64,000 nucleotides of DNA from Dysidea avara (lineage: Eukaryota; Porifera; Demospongiae; Dictyoceratida; Dysideidae): positions 25,423,471-25,487,470 of the forward strand of contig NC_089272.1 of the NCBI RefSeq assembly GCF_963678975.1, read 5' to 3'. The position numbers were made by a program, and so were the translations under genes. Below, in pieces: positions 11,853 through 22,370 of the stretch; position 1 is the first letter of the stretch; each line of letters opens with the position of its first letter. Below the pieces are notes generated by a model, which was given only the letters and a program-made list of their open reading frames with translations, was not told where the DNA came from and made no database searches.

Positions 11853-12218
11853 TTAAAGGTGAGAACTAGTCTTACAGAGCATTCATAAGTGCTTCGGCAC
11901 ATTTTTGAATATGGACATGCCCACATTACAGACAACACGAGTTAACCACTCTATAACGAAGCTTACCCTTTTAGGTCTTTAATATAATAAGTTGTGATTA
12001 GTCTTTAAACAACGTGAAGCATTAAAACATTTGTAAATTCCACGAAATTTACCCTACTTGACTTTTCCATGATATCCATAGGACTTGTCTGTTTATTATA
12101 ACAATCATCGTTACAACGTTACTTACTGTCTAACCATAATCAAATCTTTCAAACATGCATATAAAATGAATCCAGTGGTTGCACTTGTGGCTATCAGCTT
12201 GAAATGGAAGTGGTACAT

Positions 12219-13817
12219 ATCAAGACACACAATAGTGTGTTGTGCAGTCCAAGAAGCTGGTGCACCACACCGTGGGTATATATTAACAAGAAGAAAGAAA
12301 ATGTCATTTTCACACCTTTACATCTCAGTGCCTAATCAGATTGAAACTAAATTTGCTGCAGAGTTGTCAGCTAGTTAGGGGAGTGCACACTCTAAATTTG
12401 AAGGAAATTACTCTAGCTACTTCCGAGATACGAGGGGCCAAAGTTTTGATGCTTTTCTTCTTTTTGCACACTTTGCAAAAATTGTTATAAAACGCCAAAC
12501 ACTATCCGATTACCTTGAAATTTGGCACATCTAAAGGGAGTCTAAAGGCAAATCTTAGTATCAAATTTGGCCCAAATCTGATGAATGGTTCAGGATTTAT
12601 TCACATAAAACACGATCAATTTGTTGTCATGCATGCAGGGTAAACCACTTCATGGAATGAGTTGAAAATGGGTTTGTGGATAGATCAACCATTATAGGAT
12701 AGTTTTTTGGCGGTTTGCAAGTAACCGAAATAAAGATCACGGAGATATAACTCGAAACCGAAGGTGCGTAACAATTGCATGAACGAGATTTGCGAAAAAA
12801 ATAATAACTTTCACGCCTACCAGGCAAACCGCTTAGAGTAATGAGCTGAAAATCAGCACGTAGCTGGAATAATCATCATTGAGAGTCCTTGCAGTAGTAC
12901 AGAAGAATCGGATTACAAACCACTAAATTATAATTTGAAAGCCAACTACGTGTAACAAAAATGCAAGATCAATAGAACAGTCACTCTAACAGCTACATTA
13001 ATAACTTACTCCATTATAGAATTCGGCAAGTTATTCTGTAGGGAGTTCAGCTACAAATAGTTAATCTTATAGACAGTTCAGTTACAAGAAAGTCACCATG
13101 TAGAGAGTTCAACTACAAATATATTGCTGTAGAGATTCAAAACATTACAAGTCACAGACTGAAGAGAGTTCAGCTAAAAACAAGGCACCCTTTAGAGATT
13201 TCAGCTACAAACAAGTCACTTTGTACAATGTTCAGCTACAAGTAAGTTACTCTGTAAAGAGTTCAGCTACAAACAAGTCACTTTGTAGAGAATTCTGCTA
13301 CAAAAAAGTCACTGCGTAGCGAGTTCAGCAACAACAACAAAAAAAAAACTACTCTGAAAAAGAGTTTAGCTATACAAACAAGTTACTTTACAGAGAGATC
13401 AGCTAGAAACAAGAGAGAGCTCAGTTACAAACAGATCACCCTGTAGAGAGTTCAGCTAGGAACAAGCCACCCTATAGAGAGATCAGCTACAAAGAAACTA
13501 CCCTGTAGAGAATTTAGCTACAAACAAATCACCCTGTAGAGAGATCAGCTCACTTTGTACAGAGTTCAGCTACAAACAAATTACCCAGTAGAGAGTTCAG
13601 CTAAAAACAAGTCACCCTGTAGAGAGATCAGCTAGAAATAAGTCACCTTGTAGATAGATCAGATAGAAGAAATCACCTTGTATAGAGTTCAGCTGAAAAT
13701 AAATCACCCTGTAGATATTTCAGCTATAAACAGATCACCCTGTAGAGAATTCAGCTACAAATAAGTCACCCAGTAGAGAGATCAGCTAGAAGAAATTACC
13801 TGTAGAGAGTTCAGCTA
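12219..13817 (+). mobile_element. Satellite-bearing element, family S, copy 2 (right end missing)
   Basis: It begins ATCAAGACACACAATAGTGTG, runs through the conserved core (about 12219-13010) and then a diverged satellite array (about 13020-13817) made of GAGTTCAGCTACAAACAAG-type repeats. The constant right end and foldback arm are absent; after 13817 the sequence changes to unrelated CCCTCCTTTTGC. It lies between inverted repeat arms, so it probably inserted in a foldback element. Confidence 0.7.
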
Positions 13818-14144
13818 CGCCCTCCTTTTGCTATCTCTTTGTGCCATTATATAGTCACACATCTTAAGATCGATTGTGGGATTAGGTGAGTAGTTTCTTT
13901 GACTGAAATGGAGCTGTTTTTAATACAGTGAGCTCTGTTTTAATAAGTTCTAGACATCTGTCTCGATGTTACATAACATGCACTAAGTAAACTGAACCAT
14001 TAGAAGCGAAGTGGTATTCAGGTGCGACTAATTTTATTCATGGATACAATTTATTCATGATTATTATAGTAAATACCTGGAAACAGCATTAAAACCATCA
14101 TTATCATGTGACACTTTGATATCCTGTGTCTCAATGTTACGTAC
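13818..14144. other. No gene recognised; TCGATTGTGGG motif at 13869
   Basis: A short spacer between the truncated S copy and the returning inverted arm. It holds the recurrent TCGATTGTGGG motif and nothing coding that I can support. Confidence 0.4.
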
Positions 14145-14510
14145 TGCGTGCTAAGGTTGATAGCCTTGATGCCAATACGAGTGTAACCACTGGATTCATT
14201 ATATATGTATTCCTGAAAGGTTCAATTATGGTTAGGCAGCAAGTAACGTTGTAGCTATGATTGTTATAATAAACGGACGAATCCTACGGATATTGCAGAG
14301 AGTCGAGTAGGGCAAATTTCAGGGAAGTTACAATTGTTTTAATGTTTTTGTGCTGTTTTAAGACTAATCACAACACTATACTAAAGATCTAAGCTTTGTT
14401 TTAGAGTGGTTAACTCGTGTTGTCCGTAATTTGGGCGTGTCTGCATTCAACAATGTGCCGAAACACTTGTGAATGTGCTGTAAAATTAGTTATCACCTTT
14501 AAGTAACATT

Positions 14511-15190
14511 TTCCAACTTGTAGAACGCCAAGGATACCAAAACGCCTTCATTTGACTGCTGCTTCTGGCAACACTTCAATTCGTGATAATCATCAGGTGA
14601 GCATTGATTTATTCCCACAATCGATTTCGGTATGAGCTTGTATAAAATAAACAGAGCGCGATACCACTACCGCATCCACATCAAGGCCATGCTTGCTTTT
14701 GATGAAAGTGGCTTGCTCTTTTGGAAGTGCAACCACTTTCCAAGGATACATTTTAATGTATACTGGTGTACATCTAGATGTCTCCCTGTAAAGAGGTATA
14801 ACATGGCAAATGTATCCTCTAAAATTCCAGGTGTGGAAGTGTTACATATGTATATATATATATATGTACCATGAAACCACCTAACTTCAAAGCCAAATTC
14901 CAGGGTACAAATCTTATAAACCCTGGCTGGCCATGGTACATTTAAGTTAAACCATGGCTGGCTATGGTACATTTAAAATAAACCATGGCTGGCCATGATA
15001 CATTTAAATGTACCATGGCCTTGATATATCTGATGAGGTAACGTTGTTTGTTTTTATAAGAATCCTGGCAGTATTCGATTGTGGGAGTTTATTATTACTC
15101 ACGTGATGAAAACCATGAACCCGATTTTGCATTCTACAGCACTCATACGAAGGCGATTCGACACCCCCACCACCCTACGAGTTGACAGAC
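14511..15190. repeat. Mixed spacer with TA microsatellite and CCATGGCTGGC minisatellite
   Basis: A short TATATA run at about 14850-14870 is followed by three imperfect copies of GGTACATTTAA plus CCATGGCTGGC at about 14930-15020, the last inverted (TTTAAATGTACCATGG). The open frame overlapping this spacer is not protein-like. Confidence 0.5.
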
Positions 15191-15194
15191 GGAA

Positions 15195-15540
15195 GTTTAA
15201 GGTGAGAACTAGTGTCATGGTTAATTTACAATTGCGAGTCCGCATGTTTGATTACGTACCACGCCCACTTTTCGTATATCACGAGGTAACCACTCTACAG
15301 CGAAGCTTACCCCTCTGGATGTTTAGAAAACATTGTAAACAGTGGTTAAACGATGTAGCAACTTTGAAACACTTGTTAAATCACAAAATTGAGTGTTTCC
15401 GTGATATTCATAGGATTTTCCCGTTTATGTTAACAAACGTAACTGCAACGTTACTTGCTGCTGACCCATAATCGAATTTTACAAGACTCTCTATATAATA
15501 AATCCAGCGGGTTGCCTCGTATTGGCTTTGGTGATTAGTC
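15195..15540. repeat. Third copy of the 11.9-kb inverted-arm repeat
   Basis: Collinear with 11860-12190: AAGGTGAGAACTAGT, GAGGTAACCACTCTA, GCGAAGCTTACCCC, TATTCATAGGATTTTCC, AACGTTACTTGCTG. A 130-codon open frame spans it, but it follows the repeat boundaries and has no protein family pattern. Confidence 0.6.
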
Positions 15541-15557
15541 GCCCACCACAGTAGGCT

Positions 15558-15722
15558 ATTAGCCTACATGGTACATATCAGTTGTATCACGTGCCCTCGT
15601 GATTTGCCTGATATGTACACCCAAGCTCGAGGGCCTAACGGCCCTCGAGCTTGGGTGTACATATAACTGCCCTCGAGCTTGGGTGTACATATCAGGCAAA
15701 TCACTCAGGTACATGATACAAC
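15558..15722. repeat. Hairpin element H, copy 1
   Basis: Outer arms GGTACATATCAGTTGTATCA and GATACAACTATTACATATA-type sequence enclose TTTGCCTGATATGTACACCC and its complement. The centre is a near-perfect palindrome, ACACCCAAGCTCGAGGGCC, TAAC, GGCCCTCGAGCTTGGGTGT (15616-15659), and one arm is repeated. Related hairpins lie at 17741 and 38126. Confidence 0.75.
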
Positions 15723-16199
15723 TATTACATATACAGTGTTGGGAGTAACACGTTACATAATATTATTACTTTTGTGGTAACTAAGTAATATAACGAAATA
15801 CGCTATAAAACAGGTAATATAACTCAAGTTACTTTACTTACTAATATAACGCCTTACCTAAGTAATATAGTTACTGTAACGAGTCTAATATTATGTAATA
15901 TTATTACTACAAGTAACGAAGTTACTAATGTCATTAGTAATCCACTGTGTAACGCCTAGCCACAACGAAGTAATGAAGCCTACTGAATGAAGCTTATTCA
16001 CCAGCTTCTTACTTGTAACCAAGATTTGCAGATTGTCCAACAACGCAATCATGTCACGTGATAAGGTGGTAGTTTCACACGTGACAGCTTAAGGCTGTGG
16101 ACACAAAGTAATATAGTATGTATTATAGAACTTTGCGTGGGTGAGATCAAAAGAAAAGTGTACTTTAAATTTCATAAAGTACACTCTCAGCCGGCGAAC

Positions 16200-16312
16200 A
16201 GTGCTTCATCGACCACAAAGAGTGCTTTATTGCACCGCAAAGAGTGCTCTATTGAACGAATAAAGCACTCTTTGCGGTGCAATAAAGCACTCTTTGTGGG
16301 CAATAAAGCACA
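16200..16312. repeat. Hairpin of AAAGAGTGCTTTATTGC repeats
   Basis: CCACAAAGAGTGCTTTATTG plus CACCGCAAAGAGTGCT pairs with the following GCACTCTTTGCGGTG and CACTCTTTGTGGG. It is internal to the hAT-like element. Confidence 0.75.
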
Positions 16313-16790
16313 GTTGCCCACATGCTCTAGAGCAGGCTAATAGCTTGCGGGACTCACGCCAGTACCACTAATCACCTAAGCCAGTGAAGGCTGATAGCGT
16401 TGCCGTCCTGAGTGATCAATCACCCCAGCCGATATGATATCTACCACTGGAATGCTTTTATAGACATACCTAAATGCGTCGATGATGGGTGGGAGAAGCT
16501 AATATTGCTGTTATGTTTGTTAATGTAAACGGACAAGTCCTGGAGATATAATATTTCACCATGTGACTCACAATAAAATCGATTGTGGGCTGCGAGCAAA
16601 ACCTGCCAAAATACGCAATGAATGTCTACCATGCCAAACTATGATGAAATATGCGTGAGTTACTTTGTTAAACTAGTTTGTGTGTGTTCAGGCTGCTAAT
16701 AATTCGTGCAACACATGTTAATTATGAGTCCTAGTGTATGGTGAAGCTACACGACTAGTAAGTTTCATAAATCATTTACAGCATAGCCTT

Positions 16791-16928
16791 GCTCGTGCTA
16801 TATGAAAAATAAAGTACTCGGCGCTTGGCCTCGATGCTAATAAAGTACTCGGCGTCGCCTTGTGCTTTATTAGCATCTCGGCTGTGCGCCTCGTACTTTA
16901 TTTTTCATATAGCACTCGCGGCTATGCT
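16791..16928. repeat. Hairpin with AAAATAAAGTACTCGGCGC arms
   Basis: GCATAGCCTTGCTCGTGCTA, then ATGAAAAATAAAGTAC, pairs with GTACTTTATTTTTCAT, then AGCACTCGCGGCTATGC. The inner part holds a second stem around TAATAAAGTACTCGGC and GCTTTATTAGCATC. Confidence 0.8.
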
Positions 16929-17050
16929 TTAACATATACATATTATTATAGTTACTTCATTTTATGGGTAATATGTAACTGTAACTAAATAGTTCTATTG
17001 CAAGTAATATGTAACTAGTTACTTATAAAAAGTAACTGTCCCAACACTGC

Positions 17051-17057
17051 GTATATA

Positions 17058-17117
<60 letters not shown>

Positions 17118-17191
17118 TGTATGTATGTATGTATGTATGTATGTATGTATGTATGTATGTATGTATGTATGTATGTATGTATGTATGTATG

Positions 17192-17222
<31 letters not shown>
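17051..17222. repeat. TA, GATA and TATG microsatellite
   Basis: A TA run, three TAGATA units, then about 130 bp of uninterrupted TATG repeats adjoining the right end of the hAT-like element. Confidence 0.95.
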
Positions 17223-17224
17223 TT

Positions 17225-17412
17225 ACTGATAAAAATTAAAAGTACAGATGTGGTTAAAGTATTAAAAATCTCCTTTAAAAGTTTTTCTTGTGGTAAAGAA
17301 AAAAAAAGATCGATAAAGAAAAAAAAAGATTGATAAAGAAAAAAAAAGGTAGGTTAAAAAAGCCCCAAAGCCGGTCATAGGCTTTGGGGTATACAAAAAC
17401 AAAAGAAGTGAT
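17225..17412 (+). repeat. Isolated right end of family S
   Basis: AATTACTGATAAAAATTAAAAGTACA, then repeated GATAAAGAAAAAAAAAG, then CCCCAAAGCCGG and TTTGGGGTATACAAAAAC match the constant right end of S copies 1, 3 and 4. Left end, core and satellite are missing. It runs straight into a complete foldback. Confidence 0.65.
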
Positions 17413-17736
17413 ATCTAATCCAAAACAGCCAAGCTGTAAAAAAAGAGTATGGCCCAAAAAGGCTATGGTGAAAAAAGATGTGAAACCCAAGGTGGCAGCC
17501 ATGAAATGACTGTGATGGTAGGATAATGGTTAAAAATTAACAACGACAATTCAAGTTAATTTGGTGCTGCTTGGGTCTTGGCACCAAACTCACCTGAATT
17601 GTCGTTATTGAAACTTTTACTATTACCCTACCATCACAGCCATTTCTTGGCCACCATCTTTGATTTGACATCTTTTTTCACCATAGCCTTTTTTGGGGCC
17701 GCACTTTTTTTACAGCTTGGCTGTTTTGGATTAGAT
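17413..17736. repeat. Complete 330 bp foldback, copy 1
   Basis: Starts ATCTAATCCAAAACAGCC and ends with its complement GGCTGTTTTGGATTAGAT. The arms (about 155 bp each) pair almost throughout; the loop is the short GGTGCTGCTTGGGTCTTGG region. Internal landmarks are AGTATGGCCC, AAGATGTGAAACCC and ACGACAATTCA. No coding content. Confidence 0.8.
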
Positions 17737-17740
17737 TAGC

Positions 17741-17862
17741 TGTAACATGGGCACTTGTGATTTGCCTGATATGTATATATGCCTGCAGCCCTCGGGCTGC
17801 ACCCTTGGGCTTTGGGCATACATATCAAGCAAATCACTTGTGCCCATGTTACAAGTATAAAA
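17741..17862. repeat. Hairpin element H, copy 2
   Basis: GCTGTAACATGGGCACTTGT and TTTGCCTGATATGTAT pair with ATACATATCAAGCAAA and CACTTGTGCCCATGTTACA. The centre is GCAGCCCTCGGGCTGC. It is immediately beside the foldback end. Confidence 0.75.
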
Positions 17863-18297
17863 TGTAGCCAATATACAGCACAGCATCAACTAGAGGTCAC
17901 TGGTAGTTAAATGGGTTCATCAGTAGTGTGGCAATAGCACAGTGATGGGTGTACACTATATGCATACATAACTTGTAGGAGATAAACAATACTGCATGGT
18001 AGTTAAGCCAGGTAAGCCAGATAAAGAAAGACAGCCAAACCAGCCAGAGCCTAGTAAGCCAGGACAATGCAAGCAAACAATAAAGCATACCACACTGTTA
18101 ACAATACACTTACAAACAGACAGAGCCAAGCCAATCAGAGCCTAGCAAGCCAGGAAAATATGAATGCAACTAAACAATACAAACAAACAAACAAACATAT
18201 TTCTATTAATCTTCTTCCTCCTCTTGTGTAACTGGCATGGCAAACTTCCTTCATATTGAGGAAACAAGTCGAACAAGATTAGATGGTCACTAGCTAA
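17863..18297. other. Short-repeat sequence, no gene recognised
   Basis: Contains two loosely repeated AGCCAGC/AAGCCAG-rich segments (about 18005-18060 and 18120-18155) and an outer inverted arm (about 18260-18290, AACAAGATTAGATGGTCACT) whose complement returns at 19006-19030. No credible frame. Confidence 0.4.
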
Positions 18298-18901
18298 AGG
18301 CATTTTCACACTGCAGTCGAATGTGCATTGAAGCCAGATCAAATGATTTTACACCTGAGCTGGATTGACCGCAATGCACATTTGATCTGGCTTCATGTCA
18401 ATCCACCTCGAGAGGTGAATTGGCTGGACTTGATGCGCATTAGCTCCATTAGCAAGGGGCGCCGTACAGTCTCCAGATATCTTACGCAAAGCTATTGCGC
18501 CAATACTAAAGCAATGGCATACCTAGTGTTATACTTGGCTTGTAGAAGTGATACAGTGACCATGAATGAGTGTCGAAGGAATAGCATACCCTTCTAAAAT
18601 CATCATTCCCAGTACAGGTTTCCTCCTAAGAATTAACCAGCTTCTTGGCACCCAACGTTTTGTAAGTGTACTAACAACATTCCTTACTGCGAATACTTTT
18701 CTGACTCCAATGGGAGGTTGTACAATGACTGACGCGTTTAATTTTTCGTTACATAATTGAGTAATTCATCATGTGTTATGAAAGTGAATAGAATTCAGTT
18801 GCTGCAGGCGTAGTGTAAAATGGATTGATGCACATTTGATCCACTTTCAGCCTGACCAGAGTTGGATCTGTATTCAATGCGTATTAAGTGTGAAAAGGCC
18901 T
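18298..18901. mobile_element. PIF/Harbinger-like MITE with TAA target duplication
   Basis: TAA at 18295-18297, then AGGCATTTTCACAC. At the other end GTGTGAAAAGGCCT, then TAA at 18902-18904. Termini agree at 13 of 14 bases, and a 3 bp TAA-type duplication is characteristic of PIF/Harbinger. Internal inverted motifs (GAAGCCAGATCAAATG and CATTTGATCTGGCTTC at 18330-18395) add a stem. No transposase frame. Confidence 0.6.
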
Positions 18902-18904
18902 TAA

Positions 18905-19001
18905 AATGAGACACATTTTAATCCCTGCGTTTGGCTAATTTGATATAGCTAGTCTCATGTCAAGATGTTAGCCAAAAGTAGGCATTAAAATGTGTCTCAT
19001 T
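18905..19001. repeat. Hairpin of about 97 bp
   Basis: AATGAGACACATTTTAAT pairs exactly with ATTAAAATGTGTCTCATT. It abuts the Harbinger-like MITE and both lie inside a wider inverted pair (18260-18290 and 19006-19030). Confidence 0.8.
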
Positions 19002-20270
19002 CTAGCTAGTAGCCATCTAATCTTGTTGGACTTTTACTTCCTTACTTTTTGTTGCGTGCATCATTTTCATAACATTTTATTTACTTTTTGTAGCATGTGT
19101 ATTATATTGATCCTTTAAATTTTTAATTTTTTAAATAGCGACTGTAGTTTGTTATACAACCACGTACTAAAGATAATAAGAAATGTGGTCAAAATTACAT
19201 CATATGAAGTAATGAATGAATTAATCAATGTACACAAAAACTACAAGGCGTACACAGACATGCACTAACCAGTGATAGAGATGCCATTAACTGAAGGTAC
19301 AAACGTATAATGCTAACTCATTTTTGTGCTGATGGCTAAAAGCCATGTTATTCCATATAATGCACACTACAAAACAAGTAATTAAGGTGGTCACGCCCGA
19401 CACCACTGTTTGTCACGTGAATAACTCTCATTTCAACTGTAACATTTTGAGTTTGTTTCTTGCATGTGTATTATATTGATCCCTACTTCCTTTCAAATGT
19501 TCTATAGTTACTTTGTTCACTTTTTTTATGTCTAGCTAGCTAACTAGCTATACTGTACACAATCACACCCTTTCAAAAGAATTTCAACACAGAATAGAAC
19601 TCATGGCCTCATGGCCCTTCTCCAACTACAGGGTATTCTTGATATCTTGCCTTCTTTCTGTTAGCTACGTACCTTCTCTTTGTTTTCCATGTCATGGTAG
19701 CTAGAAATTTTGTTGTAGCTTTTCTTCTCCACTCCTTTCAAAGACATTGCTGATTACCTCGCCAAAACTAAACTGGTAAGATCATAAAGCAACTACATAG
19801 CATTAATGAATCCTAGAGATAATGACTCCTTGACTACTATGCCCGTTCACTCTCCGGTTACACAGGTATACATGTTCACACTTCATAAAATCACTTGCAA
19901 AAATAATGTGCTTAGACAGTGGTTTGCACTGTAACTATCAATTATCTTTCAGGAAGAAGAAAGGCCAATAAATGATGCAAAAAAACAGCATGGTGCAGTG
20001 GACAAAATATAATCGCAAAATATAATCAACACAACAGTTTTGTGAATCTGGCATCATTACCTTGACTGTCTGAAATTTCTGGAGCTGTACACCTAACACT
20101 ACTGGGTCTTATGGCAGGCAGCAGATGAAATGCAGGTGAATTTCAGAACGTTTAAAATTTACTGTACATTGAAACATTTGACTTTTCACTTTGTTTAACA
20201 AAGGTACAGCATCATTAAAACTGTACTAATGTATACCAGGTGGTTTGTTTGTGGAAATAGTGCAGTTGTT
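19002..20270. other. No gene recognised
   Basis: AT-rich, mostly single-copy looking sequence. A fragment CACGTGAATAACTCTCATTTC and scattered short motifs are present. I see no coding frame, hairpin or repeat boundary that I can support. Confidence 0.4.
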
Positions 20271-20990
20271 GAAGGTTAAAAAATGACCATACCCGTAAAA
20301 AATGGTATAAAGATAAATCTGGTACCATTAGATGCAGAATTTTCTGGAGAATAACATCCAAAATCCTCTAAAATCCTCTTTGGGAAAAAAAGTTATGGAC
20401 GTTTGAAGTTTTATGCTAATATAGTGCAACAAGGCATTAACATCCAAAAATTTTTAATTTCATGTTTCTGATAATAACTCGAGATTTACACCACATATCT
20501 TAATTCTGTTTTTTTTTTTGTACATGGTTATGCTCATGTATCTTTATTTATTTGTATACAGTTACTATGACAACAACCACAATTATCTAGCGATTTGTAT
20601 GCTCTTTTGGTTTTTTTTCATATCTAGTTTTACATATAACAACTAGTTTTGAGTTTTGTAACAATTTTGTGGTAGATGAAAACTCTCATTAAGCTCAACA
20701 ATTCAGTCATTAGCCCATTATTAAAAAAAAAATGTTTTGAAAGTTATGACCATTTTGCGATTTGCATAAGGTTTCATAAAAATATTTCTAGTTTCAAATA
20801 CCTCAAAAAATTTTTGGATATGTTTCTGGAAGAAGATAAACATGTATTGGTCTGGCTGTTGAAGGGTGATACCCAGCAAAATGATATCAAGATAAATTTG
20901 GTGTCATTAGCTGTAGAGAACAACATAACCAAAATCCTCTAAAATCCTTTTCGAGAATTTTTTCTACAGTCGTTTGATTTTTAATAAAAA
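20271..20990. repeat. Diverged direct duplication with AAAATCCTCTAAAATCCT landmark
   Basis: The stretch around 20290-20410 (GGTATAAAGATAAATCTGGT, TCCAAAATCCTCTAAAATCC) recurs around 20870-20970 (GATATCAAGATAAATTTGGT, ACCAAAATCCTCTAAAATCC). Between them, 20460-20600 is an inverted relative of the 4.6-kb repeat. The 88-codon frame here is a by-product. Confidence 0.55.
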
Positions 20991-20999
20991 AATACTATC

Positions 21000-21450
21000 A
21001 TACAGTACGATAATACTGTATAGTAGGGACCACAAAGGAGTAGGCGTGGCCCACGAAATAACATCACCTAAAAACCAGCCTCATTTTCTCTCACGACGAT
21101 GAGGCAGTATTGGTTAGGCTCAAACAAGCTTTCAGATCAACTGGAAACGCTTTCAACAAGTTGCTACAGAATTTTAAAAATATATTATTTAATGGAATTT
21201 TCTACTGACTGAGTAAGTAAGTCACTGACTGATGCCTTCAGACAAGCGTAACTCGATAACGGCTAAAGCTATGGGCTTGATTTTATCACTGTTCGATGTC
21301 GCTTCTTCCCGAGAGGTGCCTTTTGGCATACCGCAGAATTTACAATGCATTCTTCAAGGACTTACCATTGTCTTCCTTTGTGTCCCATTCATCTGTTCGC
21401 TGACAGCAAAGTGTCGATTTGGCGATAGTGCATGCCCGGTAGCACATAAA
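21000..21450 (+). repeat. Dispersed repeat Q, copy 1
   Basis: Landmarks in order: TACAGTACGATAATACTGTA, GTAGGCGTGGCCCACGAAAT, GATGAGGCAGTATTGGTTAG, GCTTTCAACAAGTTGCTAC, CTGATGCCTTCAGACAAGCG, GAGGTGCCTTTTGGCATACC, ATTCTTCAAGGACTTACC. Same order at 59768 and 63105, and inverted at 41215-41400. The small open frames over it are not protein-like. Confidence 0.8.
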
Positions 21451-21925
21451 TGCCGGGCTTCTATTATTGCTGACCTCAAGGTTTCGTGAAACGTTAGAAT
21501 AACACGTGTACCAGTCTTTCGAACTGAATGCCAAGGTGAAGTTAACTTGACTGCTGTAGGCGTAGCACGTAGCAATACCATAGTATTTGTTTGACAACGT
21601 TGGAAAGACGTAAGTGAAGATATTTCACGATTATCCGCTTGTGTTTCTAAACACACACTTTGCTGTTATTGATACCATTAAATATTGTGCATTGGATGTT
21701 AGTTAAGCATCTTTTTGCATTTCTTACTGTTGTTTTGTCCGAGGTATTGTTCATTGAAGTCAGCTACACGACGATGCCTTCCAAGGATAGAGAAGGAGTA
21801 AGAGGAAGGAAGCACACAAATCCTATTACGACACCAATAAAGACACAATACTTTCAGACAGGAAGGATAAATATGACAAGGACAAAAGATCTGGGCGTCA
21901 CAATGAGGATTACTATAGAGATGTT

Positions 21926-22296
21926 GTGGCATTACGAATGAAGTCAGCTGAAAGCAGTAAAGTACACTATGAGAAAGATTTAACAACGTCTCATGCTGAA
22001 TCGGCTAAAACAACAAAAAAACACTATGAGAAAGATTTAGAAACTTCCTGTAGTGAATCGGCTAAAGCCAAAAAGAAGCATCATGAAAAGGATTTAGAAA
22101 CATCTCGTGCTGAATCGGCCAAAGCCAAAAAGAAGCATTATGAAAAGGATTTAGAAACTTCTTGTGCTAAATCAGTTAAAACCACGAAGAAGCACTATGA
22201 CAAAGATGTGGCAAGATCAAGAAGTAAAAGTAAATCTTCCACAAGCAAACATTATCTTGTGAATCTTGATGAACTTTGTAAAAGGGCAAAGCACAG
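21926..22296 (+). pseudogene. Helitron N-terminal exon with KHYEKD repeats
   Basis: Four to five repeats of about 22 residues, each with AES-A-K-x-x-KKHYEKDLETS, end in RSRSKSKSSTSKHYLVNLDELCKRAKHR. Such K-H-Y-x-x-D/N repeats are a known N-terminal feature of invertebrate Helitron proteins; their role is unknown, perhaps DNA binding. A frame upstream from 21774 (MPSKDREG) may be the true start but is frameshifted from this exon. The exon ends at a GT donor. Confidence 0.65.
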
Positions 22297-22370
22297 GTAT
22301 GATCTTCTGTGTGTGTGCCAGTGTGCCAGTGTTCTGTGTTATTTTGATTTACATCTTCCTTTTGTTGTAG
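22297..22370 (+). other. Putative 74 bp spliceosomal intron in the Helitron gene
   Basis: Begins GTATGATCTTC and ends CTTCCTTTTGTTGTAG, with a good polypyrimidine tract. Removing it joins KRAKH-R to YFLRPPSDPDV in frame (phase 2 junction). The unspliced frame runs to a stop within the intron-exon boundary, so splicing is the better explanation. Confidence 0.65.

Larger units (their letters stand above)
11860..14510. repeat. Inverted repeat arms flanking the second S copy
   Basis: The stretch 11860-12205 (AAGGTGAGAACTAGT, GAGTTAACCACTCTA, ACGAAGCTTACCC, TATCCATAGGACTTGTC, AATCCAGTGGTTGCAC) is the reverse complement of 14145-14510 with moderate divergence. A third copy in direct orientation is at 15195-15540, and a partial inverted one at 16380-16560. 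The spacer between the first two arms is occupied by the S element at 12219. Several units are bounded by TCGATTGTGGG (13869, 15075, 16571) or its complement (14611). Confidence 0.65.
15734..17049. mobile_element. hAT-like non-autonomous element
   Basis: The left terminus CAGTGTTGGGAGTAAC and the right terminus ending GTCCCAACACTG share 11 terminal bases as inverted repeats. CAGTGTTGGGA is the terminus of a widespread animal hAT group. Flanks TACATATA and CGTATATA agree at 5 of 8 bases, which suggests a decayed 8 bp target duplication. The interior is a patchwork of other hairpins (16200-16312, 16791-16928) and the 16.4-kb inverted arm. There is no transposase frame. Confidence 0.6.

Noticed and set aside
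14632-14972. Frames on both strands around the TA run
   Set aside because: Composition follows the TA microsatellite and CCATGG minisatellite.
15079-15471. 130-codon plus-strand frame
   Set aside because: It lies over the third copy of an inverted-arm repeat; the other copies have stops, and the translation has no family pattern.
21232-21656. Overlapping 85-100 codon frames on both strands
   Set aside because: They coincide with repeat Q, which shows stops in its other copies.
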